Source: CF-113 sp035716135
GTDB lineage: Bacteria > Chloroflexota > Ktedonobacteria > Ktedonobacterales > Ktedonobacteraceae
DNA length: 14,951 bases
Reading direction: 5' to 3'
Assembly: GCA_035716135.1 (NCBI GenBank)
Contig: DASTKD010000067.1
Span: 1-14,951, forward strand
Part shown: in pieces, positions 1 through 7,500 of the stretch
How the letters are laid out: the number at the start of each line of letters is the position of its first letter
How positions within the stretch are numbered: position 1 is the first letter of the stretch
The notes under the pieces: generated by a model
The model's database searches: none
Told to the model about the DNA's origin: nothing
What the model saw: only the letters and a program-made list of their open reading frames with translations
Translations under genes and position numbers: made by a program

Positions 1-2
1 AT

Positions 3-392
3 CACATGCGCCGCAGCCTGCTGATCGGGTTGCTGAGCGCATTCTTAACACCGGCAGTACTGCTTGTCCTTATTGCGTTGATTATTTCCATTCCACTGGC
101 GTTGATCGTTCTACTCGTATTACTGATCGCCTGGACTTTAGGCACCGCCGCCATTTGCTGGATACTTGGAGAACAAGTTATTCGCGTATTCACGGCGCGT
201 CCACATACACGCTATCTCCAGGTAACAGTAGGAGTGATTATGCTGGCCGTATTCATTTCACTCCCGTTTATCGGCTGGATCGTGTTTCTTGGAACAGGCA
301 TCGTAGGATTAGGAGCAGTATTACTCAGTCGCTTCGGAACGCGGCTCTACAGCCAGCCTAAACAGCCGTTGCGAATTTCATTGCGATTGTGA
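3..392 (+). CDS. Multi-pass membrane protein, 5' end possibly outside window
   Basis: The reading frame is open to the left edge. The first in-window ATG (base 6) gives 128 residues, but the true start may lie upstream. Almost the whole protein is hydrophobic, with about four membrane segments: residues 4-24, 26-50 (dense in Leu, Ile and Val), 74-92 and about 92-110. The tail is short and basic. A polar stretch with IRVFTARPHTRYLQ separates the two hydrophobic pairs. The pattern of a 'LGEQVIRVF' joint followed by a second pair ending in 'GWIVFLGTGIVGLGA' resembles the C-terminal membrane half of bactofilin-like or polymer-forming cytoskeletal membrane proteins. That is a resemblance only. If it is right, the cytoplasmic N-terminal part is missing because the window begins inside the gene. 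No catalytic motif is visible and the function is unassigned. Confidence 0.6.
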   Translation, partial: HMRRSLLIGLLSAFLTPAVLLVLIALIISIPLALIVLLVLLIAWTLGTAAICWILGEQVIRVFTARPHTRYLQVTVGVIMLAVFISLPFIGWIVFLGTGIVGLGAVLLSRFGTRLYSQPKQPLRISLRL

Positions 393-412
393 AAACGAGC
401 AGTTCTGGCGAC

Positions 413-418
413 TATACT
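413..418 (+). promoter_or_regulatory. Possible -10 box (TATACT) upstream of the RNA methyltransferase
   Basis: TATACT lies in the gap between the membrane protein and the methyltransferase gene. No convincing -35 sits 16-18 nt upstream; the nearest TTGTGA (387-392) is 20 nt away. It would give a leader of about 110 nt that includes the small hairpin at 428-445. Weak call. Confidence 0.25.
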
Positions 419-427
419 AAAGAGGGT

Positions 428-445
428 TTACCCGTTAGCGGGTAA
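428..445 (+). terminator. Small hairpin TTACCCG-TTAG-CGGGTAA
   Basis: This is a perfect 7-bp inverted repeat with a 4-nt loop, 36 nt after the stop of the membrane protein and 90 nt before the methyltransferase start. It has no T-run after it, so a classical intrinsic terminator is not well supported. It could act as a weak terminator for the upstream gene or as a leader structure for the downstream one. Confidence 0.3.
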
Positions 446-535
446 GTCTGGTCGAACAGCAATGATCATACTACGTTGGAAAGATGTGACGGACATGCCT
501 GCTAAACTAACTATCAGGTGGCCGTTGAGGTGAAT

Positions 536-1888
536 ATGAGCATAGACGTTGAATTAACAGACCTGGCCTACGGGGGAGACGCGGTAGGTCGCTACGAAGG
601 GCGCGTCTTGTTTGTACCCGGAGGTATCCCCGGCGAACGAGTGCGCGTGGAGGTCGTGGAGGAACGGCGGGGACACGCGCGCGCGGAACTGCTCGAAATC
701 TTGCGTTCCGCGCCAGAACGTGTTGACCCTGAGTTCCCATTGCTAACCGATAGTGGTTGCCAGTGGCAACATATCGCCTATCCAGCGCAATTGACCTGGA
801 AAGCGCATATCGTGCGCCAGTTGTTGGTGCGCATCGGCAAACAACCGGACGCCCTCGTGCATCCCACCATCGGTATGCCGACCGGTATTTCTCCCTGGCA
901 TTATCGCAACCTGGCCTTATTCTCCGTCGGGCCGTCCAATGAAATTGGTTTCAAGCTGACCGAGAGCCATGAGGTACAGGACCTGGAAACATGCCCACTT
1001 TTACATCCCGCGCTGGATACGGTGTACCAGCAGATACGAGCGCGTTTGCTCGAAAGCTTTGGTGATTCGCTGGCTCAGATGATTCAGGGCTTCACCATTC
1101 GCGGCGCGATTGGCGCGGTGGCCGCGAGCGGGAGCGCCACACCGGTAAAGGCTGTACCCACCCTGCTCAGCATCCATGCGCGACCTGGTTCGGATATCGA
1201 GTCGCCGCAGGAGCTGGCGCAGGAGTTGATGACCAGCGCGCCGGGCATTGTGGGCGTGATTATCGAACGAGTGGGCGGGCGCTACGGGCGCGTTGTGGCC
1301 GGGCAAGAATACTTAACGGATGCCGTGCTGAATAAGCGTTTCCGCACCTCTTCAGACTCGTTCTTTCAGGTGAACATGGCGCAGACGCCTGTGTTGGTTG
1401 AACGCGCTATCTCTATGCTGGAGCCGATGCGCTCCGAAGTGGCGCTGGACGGCTATAGCGGCGTGGGCCTGTTCTCAGCTTTCCTGGCGCAACGGGCGGC
1501 GCGAGTTGTGGCTATCGAGTCGCAGCCTAGCGCAGTGATGGATGCGCGCGCCAATGCTACGTTGAACAACCAGACCAACATTACGGCGCTGGAAGGCACC
1601 TTAGAGCGGCTGCTGGGCCAACTGTACTACCGGCGCGAACGTGTTGACGTGGCGCTGGTTGATCCGCCGCGCGCCGGTTGCCATCCCAAAGCGATTCAGG
1701 CGCTGCAATCGCTCGCGCCGCGCTCTATCGTGTACGTCTCCTGCGACCCCAGCACGCTGGCGCGTGACATTGCCTCGCTCTGTCTCAACAATCGCTATCG
1801 GCTGGTATACGCGCAGCCCATTGATATGTTCCCGCAGACCTACCACATCGAGTGTGTCGCGCTGCTGGCACGCAATGGATTAAGATAA
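536..1888 (+). CDS. TrmA/RlmD-family RNA (uracil-C5) methyltransferase
   Basis: This cytoplasmic SAM-dependent enzyme should methylate C5 of a uridine in 23S rRNA (RlmD type) or tRNA (TrmA type); the target is not decidable here. It has 450 residues, normal for the family. Residues 1-57 form a TRAM-type RNA-binding domain (AYGGDAVGR, VPGGIPGE). The SAM-binding motif DGYSGVGLF starts at D305, followed by DPPRAG (D376) and the catalytic nucleophile in VSCDP (C403). The general base is E439 in YHIECVALL. Of the four cysteines that hold the 4Fe-4S cluster in E. coli RlmD, only two are seen (C75 in SGCQWQH and C153 in ETCPLLHP); the other two are replaced within EFPLLTD. ATG 536 was chosen because GAGGTGA lies just upstream at 527-533. 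GTG 518 (456 residues) and GTG 530 are alternatives. It converges on the PH-domain gene. Confidence 0.93.
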   Translation: MSIDVELTDLAYGGDAVGRYEGRVLFVPGGIPGERVRVEVVEERRGHARAELLEILRSAPERVDPEFPLLTDSGCQWQHIAYPAQLTWKAHIVRQLLVRIGKQPDALVHPTIGMPTGISPWHYRNLALFSVGPSNEIGFKLTESHEVQDLETCPLLHPALDTVYQQIRARLLESFGDSLAQMIQGFTIRGAIGAVAASGSATPVKAVPTLLSIHARPGSDIESPQELAQELMTSAPGIVGVIIERVGGRYGRVVAGQEYLTDAVLNKRFRTSSDSFFQVNMAQTPVLVERAISMLEPMRSEVALDGYSGVGLFSAFLAQRAARVVAIESQPSAVMDARANATLNNQTNITALEGTLERLLGQLYYRRERVDVALVDPPRAGCHPKAIQALQSLAPRSIVYVSCDPSTLARDIASLCLNNRYRLVYAQPIDMFPQTYHIECVALLARNGLR

Positions 1889-1911
1889 AAGAATAAGGCA
1901 AGAGCGCGGAT

Positions 1912-1958
1912 GGACATGGCGACCGCGTTGGGACATGGCGACCGCAAGGGTCGCCATG
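1912..1958. repeat. Palindromic dispersed-type repeat with GCAAG loop
   Basis: A 15-nt unit, GGACATGGCGACCGC, occurs twice (1912-1926 and 1931-1945). The second copy forms the left arm of a perfect 10-bp inverted repeat, CATGGCGACC (1934-1943) and GGTCGCCATG (1949-1958), closed by the loop GCAAG. It is followed by CCTCCTACA. It lies between the convergent ends of the methyltransferase and the PH-domain gene, so it may also help end transcription, though no T-run follows on either strand. A related element with the same loop and a different stem is at 13642-13662. Confidence 0.75.
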
Positions 1959-2014
1959 CCTCCTACACGAGCGGCTTGCGAAAAGCCCGGTTGCCTTCTT
2001 CTCCTGGCAGGAGA

Positions 2015-3589
2015 CTATACTCGTTTGCTGAGAATCACCTGTATCTGGGGCTTCTCGTCGGTATTCACAACCGTATCGACAACGGTGCCGGGCGGGGGTA
2101 TTTGCATCACTATCTTGCCCGATGCTACGTTGGGATAGCTGGAAGACTCTCCAATCGGCACCACGCGCATACCAAACTCGCTGGCTCGACTGACGGCTTC
2201 CCACAGATCAAGAGACTGCAAGTTTGGTACGCCCCGGCTGGAGACCTTCGTTTCAATCGTGGATAACATGATGCTAAACCACTTTTTCAGCCTGTCCTTC
2301 TCATCATTGGCGTTCTTGGCCTTCTCGTACTTCGACTTAAAGCTCTGAATTTCGGAAATCTTGTCCTGGATGAAAAAGGGATGCGAGATGTGGCGCATAT
2401 GAATATTGGGGTTATTGCCCTGCGTCTCGATATACAAATTGCCGATGCTCAGAGCAAGCAGAACAACATTCGGGCTTTTCACCTCGATCTTAGAGATTTT
2501 ATCGTAGGTCGTGGTAGCGTGTTCCTCGGACAGGATGATTAGCTTGCGATTTATGTCGATAATACGTTTATTGGTCAAAATAAACACGTCATCGATATAG
2601 CCGATAATCACCAGACCCACAACTACCAGAAGAATGACAAAGGCGATTGCGAATAAGCCAAAGTAGACTCTGGCGATCAGCGCGCCAACCAGCGTCGCCA
2701 GCAAGAGCAGTATGGGTAGGATAAGTCTTACCGCCAGCACCCAGCGGGAACGCTGGACATACATCACCGTCGATTCGTCCGCTTCATAATGCACATCGCA
2801 TTCGACACGCAGCGGGCCACCGAAGCGGCGTAACGGACCGCGCAATTTGGCAGGTGAATGGTGATGCGCATAGCGGGCGTCGGCATCCGGCAGCGACGGC
2901 AGTTTATCAGGCTTCGCTAACTTATCGAGCGCCTCCTGCGCTGTGGGATTTGACAGTTCAGGCAGAGGCGCGGCAGCAGGCTTCGCGCTTTTATAGCTCT
3001 GAGTGATGCCCTGAATATCGTCGCGCACGCCTTTGGGGTCGCGCACATTTTTCAAGTAGAGGGATTTGCCGCCCGCCAGGTAGACACGCACAGTGCCATA
3101 GTTGAGCATGATACGCCAGGGTGAATCCTGTTCCACGGCTACCTGCTGCACTTTATCGAGTCCAGTTTCATTGCGCGTGGGATTATTTAAAAGGCCATGC
3201 CAGGTCAGGATACGTTTATTAGTGACGATGTCAATATTCACCCACCACAGTTCGAAAATGCGATAGGCGCAATACAGAGCCGCTCCGATGATGGCAAGGA
3301 CAGCGACCGGATACAGAATGGCGAAAACCGATCCGGGTATTATACCCGTCGTCTGCAGCCAGACGACCAGGCCCAGGAAAATCACCGCCAGCAGCAGAGG
3401 CAGACCCGACTGGATATAGAAAATCGGATGTTCGCGCACAATGCGTCGTATTACCTCACCCTCCTGCTGCCCGACGAATTGTTTTTTCTTATCAGGTCCG
3501 CGCTTGAAGCGCCTGAACATGGTATGGACGCGCTCCGGTTTCCACTCGTTGGCCTTTGCCTGGGCTTGCGCTTGCTTTCTGCTGTTCAC
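2015..3589 (-). CDS. Membrane protein with two bacterial PH-type modules and a C-terminal PASTA-like domain
   Basis: The 524 residues are arranged as a tandem duplication. A basic N-terminus (1-55) is followed by a membrane hairpin (about 60-79 and 86-112), a bPH2-like domain (about 115-200, with VTNKRILTWHGLL), and a linker rich in Ala, Pro and Lys (200-250). A second membrane hairpin (about 283-308 and 310-331) and a second bPH2-like domain (about 332-418, with LTNKRIIDINRKL) come next, then a charged helix (418-440) and a PASTA-like domain (452-523: GVPNL, WEAVSRASEFGMRV, IPPPGTVV, QVILSKRV). The shared TNKRI after each hairpin is the YdbS/YdbT (bPH2) signature. The start is GTG at 3589, with AGAGGT six nt upstream. 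It lies 41 nt downstream of the CvpA-like gene on the same strand, so the two are probably co-transcribed. The exact role is unknown; an envelope-associated function is an inference. Confidence 0.88.
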   Translation of the reverse strand: MNSRKQAQAQAKANEWKPERVHTMFRRFKRGPDKKKQFVGQQEGEVIRRIVREHPIFYIQSGLPLLLAVIFLGLVVWLQTTGIIPGSVFAILYPVAVLAIIGAALYCAYRIFELWWVNIDIVTNKRILTWHGLLNNPTRNETGLDKVQQVAVEQDSPWRIMLNYGTVRVYLAGGKSLYLKNVRDPKGVRDDIQGITQSYKSAKPAAAPLPELSNPTAQEALDKLAKPDKLPSLPDADARYAHHHSPAKLRGPLRRFGGPLRVECDVHYEADESTVMYVQRSRWVLAVRLILPILLLLATLVGALIARVYFGLFAIAFVILLVVVGLVIIGYIDDVFILTNKRIIDINRKLIILSEEHATTTYDKISKIEVKSPNVVLLALSIGNLYIETQGNNPNIHMRHISHPFFIQDKISEIQSFKSKYEKAKNANDEKDRLKKWFSIMLSTIETKVSSRGVPNLQSLDLWEAVSRASEFGMRVVPIGESSSYPNVASGKIVMQIPPPGTVVDTVVNTDEKPQIQVILSKRV

Positions 3590-3630
3590 GTTCGTACCTC
3601 TGCCAGTAGTAAGTAACGGTTAAGATACAA

Positions 3631-4209
3631 TCACTTCTTAGCTGCGCCGCCGCCCCCTGGCTTCTTCGCGCGCGCCGCGATCAGTCCGGCGACCACTACC
3701 ACGATAGCTACCACAAAGAGCAGTGGAACATAACTCGTCAGCAGGTTCTGCGTGGGAGTGCCGAAACCCACTGTAATCAGGGACGAATTGGCGAACGTGT
3801 TAGAGATATAGGTGATGATGAAGTATCCCGTCACCAGTCCTGGAAGTACGCCGAGCAAACGCTCAGGCGGGGTGAGATTTTTGGCAGGGAAGGCTCTGTT
3901 ACCGATAAGATAACCGGCAACGACGATCACAACAAAAGCAATCAGGGTAACAACCAGCACAGCCGTGGGCGAAGGCGGGGAAGTGGACGGCGCAGCACCA
4001 GAGCCGAAAAAGTCATGGATGATAAGTGGCATTTTCACAAAAACAATCTGCGCCAGGCCGTCGCCGCCCTTGAGCAACAGAAAAAGCACGCCTGTCAGGG
4101 CGAATGCCAGTGAAATAACTTCGCGTCTCCAGCCGCGCCAGAAGCCGATCAGCCCGAAGGCGATGATCGCAATAAAGAAACACTGCTGGGATGTTAGTAA
4201 CAATGCCAT
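3631..4209 (-). CDS. CvpA-like integral membrane protein
   Basis: The protein has 192 residues and about five membrane segments (10-24, 30-46, 84-102, 116-135, 161-180). Two family signatures are visible: GFWRGWRREVISL near residue 22, and PPERLLGVLPGLVTGYF at 114-130, which matches the CvpA 'drLLGxxxGxxxG' region. CvpA-family proteins are inner-membrane proteins linked to colicin V export and envelope homeostasis; the molecular role is poorly known. Between the first and second halves is a short loop rich in Ser and Pro (70-82), and the C-terminus is a Gly/Lys tail (AKKPGGGGAAKK). ATG 4209 is preferred because AGGAG lies five nt upstream. An in-frame ATG at 4242 would add 11 residues but has no ribosome-binding site. 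It is the first gene of a likely operon with the PH-domain gene, and is transcribed divergently from gyrA. Confidence 0.75.
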   Translation of the reverse strand: MALLLTSQQCFFIAIIAFGLIGFWRGWRREVISLAFALTGVLFLLLKGGDGLAQIVFVKMPLIIHDFFGSGAAPSTSPPSPTAVLVVTLIAFVVIVVAGYLIGNRAFPAKNLTPPERLLGVLPGLVTGYFIITYISNTFANSSLITVGFGTPTQNLLTSYVPLLFVVAIVVVVAGLIAARAKKPGGGGAAKK

Positions 4210-4316
4210 AGCAGCTCCTGCCTCCCTTCCCTGGGACGCCATAGTATACAGTGATACAAGATGCCCCCGGGGTCAAACCGAATGTACTTGTTGCTCTCTA
4301 AACCGCTTTCGCTTAG

Positions 4317-4325
4317 ATAATACCA
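4317..4325 (-). promoter_or_regulatory. Candidate extended -10 promoter for the CvpA-like/PH operon
   Basis: On the minus strand the sequence reads TGGTATTAT, a TGn extension plus a 5-of-6 match to TATAAT. The -35 (TTTAAT, 17-nt spacing) is poor, as is usual for extended -10 promoters. It would give a leader of about 100 nt before ATG 4209. A competing pair, TTGACC and TATACT nearer the gene, has a 22-nt spacer and is less likely. Confidence 0.35.
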
Positions 4326-4409
4326 CATCTTCTCAACAAATTAAAGCGTCTGATAACAGACCAAAAGTTCTATTCGAGCGGCTGAAACGTGCTATTTCCC
4401 CCTCAAATA

Positions 4410-4418
4410 TGGTATAAT
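4410..4418 (+). promoter_or_regulatory. Candidate extended -10 promoter for gyrA
   Basis: TGGTATAAT is an exact TGn extension plus a consensus TATAAT. The hexamer 17 nt upstream (TGCTAT) is a weak -35. Transcription would start near 4425, leaving a leader of about 95 nt. The gyrA ribosome-binding site AAGGA (4510-4514) sits six nt before the start codon. Confidence 0.55.
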
Positions 4419-4520
4419 TGATAAGTAGGCTCGAATCTGGCGGGACCCTCCCCGGAATTGCGTTTCAACCCACTATCTTTTTAATGGTTTTGCTATGAGT
4501 TTGTGTAATAAGGATATATT

Positions 4521-7500
4521 ATGAGCCTGGATTTTGGGAATGCTGGGAATACGAGATTGGTCAGCATCGTCGAGGAAATGACGGGCGCGTACCTCGACTA
4601 TTCGATGAGTGTGATTGTTAGCCGCGCGTTGCCGGATGTGCGCGACGGCCTGAAGCCGGTACACCGGCGCATCCTCTACGCTATGGACCAGATGGGTCTG
4701 CAATCCACCAAACAATTTCGTAAGTGCGCCGGTACCGTCGGCGAAGTCCTCAAAAGCTATCACCCGCACGGCGATGCTGCTGTCTACGAGTCGCTGGTAC
4801 GTATGGCGCAGCCCTGGTCAATGCGCTACCCTCTGGTACTGGGACAGGGCAACTTCGGGTCGCAGGACGACGATCCACCAGCCGCCATGCGCTACTGTGT
4901 AACGGGAGACACACTCGTTGTCACCGATAAAGGTCTGGTTCCGATCAGTCAGATCTCGCAGCCGGGCATTGAAGACGTTTCTGTGCGTGTCCTCTCAAAA
5001 GACGGGCAAACCAATACGGCCAGTAAGTGGTGGGATTGCGGCGCATTCCCGACATGGAACGTGCGGACGCAGCGGGGATATGAAGTCACAGGCACAGCAA
5101 ATCATCCCTTGCTGGTGGCAGCACCTCATGATTCTGATGGACGCATCATACTTACCTGGAAGACCATTGCCGAATTAGCCGTTGGCGACTATATTGTCCT
5201 CGACCGAAGCGCCGACCTGTGGCCGGAGCAGCCTGTTGACCTGCATCCATTCTATCCCTCGGTTCAAAAGCCTCGTATGAAGCACCACATGCTTCCAGAG
5301 ACGCTGGACGAGGATTTGGGCTTCCTTCTGGGGGCGCTGTTAGCTGAAGGGACGTTCCGCGATCAGGTCATCGAGTTTACCAATACCCCCGGCGACTTCG
5401 CGGAGCAGTTCATCCAGGCGTGGAAGCGTGTCTTCCCAACGTGCCGCTTGCATGTCTTTGAAAGAGAACCCGTCAGCTACGGCAAGAAACCGTTCCTGCA
5501 AATGCAGGTAGTAAGTCAACATGTCAGAGCGTTCATCCAGGCTCTAGGATTGTCCGGGCGTTCGGCACAACGGCAGATCCCTGAAGTAATCTTGCGCTCA
5601 CCTCGCCATGTGGTCGCTGCTTTTTTGCGTGGCCTGTTTGAAGGCGATGGATCGGTTGAAAAATCCGGTCGCAGCCTGCTACGGGTTAATCTGACAGCCA
5701 GTAACCGCCTCATGCTGCGACAGGTTCAGACGCTTTTGCTGCGTTTTGGGATTGTGGCATCATTGAAAGAGGATAGAACCCATCACATGCATCGCCTCCT
5801 GATTCCTGGCCGCGACAACCTCACCCTGTTCGCTAACGAGATCGGCTTCACCTCGGCGGTGAAGAGCAAGGCGCTTACTGCAATCCTCGACCTGCATACC
5901 GGCAAGGCTCTGTCACGCACTGATTATGTCCCCTTTTTGGCCGAGTATGTCAGAACATATGCTACGCGCGGTCAGCGTGAGTGGCTGTCAAAACACAACT
6001 TTGATCGTTCGGATCGCCTGACTGCAACGTTACCCCGCCTGTCTCAGGCACTGCCAGCAGCGGCTGTTGCCGAAATCGAGAATCTGGCTCGCCAGCATTA
6101 TCTCTTTGAGCGGATCGAAAGTATCGAATACGCGGGAGAACAGCCGGTCTACTCGGTGCGGGTGGATAGCGCCTGCCACTCGTTCGTCGCAAACGGCTTT
6201 GTGAATCATAACACCGAGGCTAAACTGGCGACCATCGCCGATGAATTGCTGCGCGACATTGAGAAAGATACCGTCGATTTCAAGCCCAACTACGATAACC
6301 AGGCATTTGAACCGACCGTCATGCCGGCGCGTCTGCCCAACCTGCTCCTGAACGGCTCGACGGGTATCGCCGTTGGTATGGCAACCAATATCCCGCCGCA
6401 CAATCTCAACGAGGTGTGTAACGGCATCATCTACCTGATCGAGAACCCGGAAGCGACTACCGAAGACCTGTCGCGCATCGTGCGCGGGCCGGACTTCCCC
6501 ACCGGCGGCATCATCCAGGGACGCGAGGGTATCCGCAACACCTATGTCAACGGGCGCGGGCGCGTCGTGGTGCGCGCGCGCACCACCATTGAAGAGGGCG
6601 AACGCGGGCGCATGAGCATCATCGTGACCGAGCTTCCCTACCAGGTCAACAAGGCGGAACTGGTGAAAAAGATCGCGGAACTCAGCCGCGACAAGAAGAT
6701 CGATGGCATTTCGGAGGTACGCGACGAGTCCGACCGCCAGGGGATGCGTATCCTCATCGAACTCAAACGTGACTCCACGCCCGAAAGCGTGCTGAATTCG
6801 CTCTACAAGTACACCGCCATGCAGAGCGCCTTCAACACGAACATGCTGGCGCTGGTCGATCAACAGCCACGCATCCTGACGCTCAAAGCCTTCTTGCAGC
6901 ACCATATTCACCACCGTGAGGTCGTGATTACGCGCCGCACGCGCTTTGAACTGGCGAAGGCCGAGGCACGTAAACACATCTTAGAGGGCTTGAAAATCGC
7001 GCTCGATAACCTGGACGCGGTGATCTCAACTATCCGCGCTTCGCAGCGCGATACGGCGGGACTGGCCGAAGAGCTACAACAGAAGTTCGGCTTCTCGCCA
7101 GAGCAGGCCAAAGCGGTGCTGGATATGCGCCTCGCCAGCCTCGCCGCGCTGCAACGTCAAAGAGTAGAAGACGAACTCAAAGATGTGTTGCAACACATCA
7201 GCTACTACAACATGTTGCTGGCGGACATCAACGAGATTCGCAAACTCATCAAGGCCGACCTGACAGAGTTGAAAGAGAAGTATGGCGATGGTCGCCGCAG
7301 CGTGATCGAAGAAACCGAAGCGAGCGAGTTCCGCGACGAAGACCTGATCCGCAACGAAGAAGTCGTGGTGACGCTGACGGAAAAAGGCTATATCAAACGC
7401 CTGCCGTCCAGCACCTACCGGGCGCAGCGCCGGGGCGGGCGCGGTATCAACGGCATGACCACGCGCGAGGACGACACTGTTCGTCACCTGCTGGTCGCGC

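Larger units (their letters stand above)
4210..4520. other. Divergent control region between cvpA-like gene and gyrA
   Basis: This 311-nt AT-richer gap has no gene. It carries two outward-facing candidate promoters with extended -10 boxes: TGGTATTAT on the minus strand (4325-4317) and TGGTATAAT on the plus strand (4410-4418). It also holds the ribosome-binding sites and an 8-bp inverted pair, ATTCGAGC (4372-4379) and GCTCGAAT (4429-4436), flanking the gyrA -10. Nothing else is recognised. Confidence 0.6.

Noticed and set aside
4243..4286. TTGACC ... TATACT as promoter of the CvpA-like gene (minus strand)
   Set aside because: The spacer is 22 nt, too long for a sigma-70-type promoter; the extended -10 at 4325-4317 is a better candidate.
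4495..4524. Nine-codon leader ORF (MSLCNKDIL) whose TGA overlaps the gyrA ATG
   Set aside because: It has no ribosome-binding site and contains the gyrA Shine-Dalgarno; the overlap is most likely accidental.
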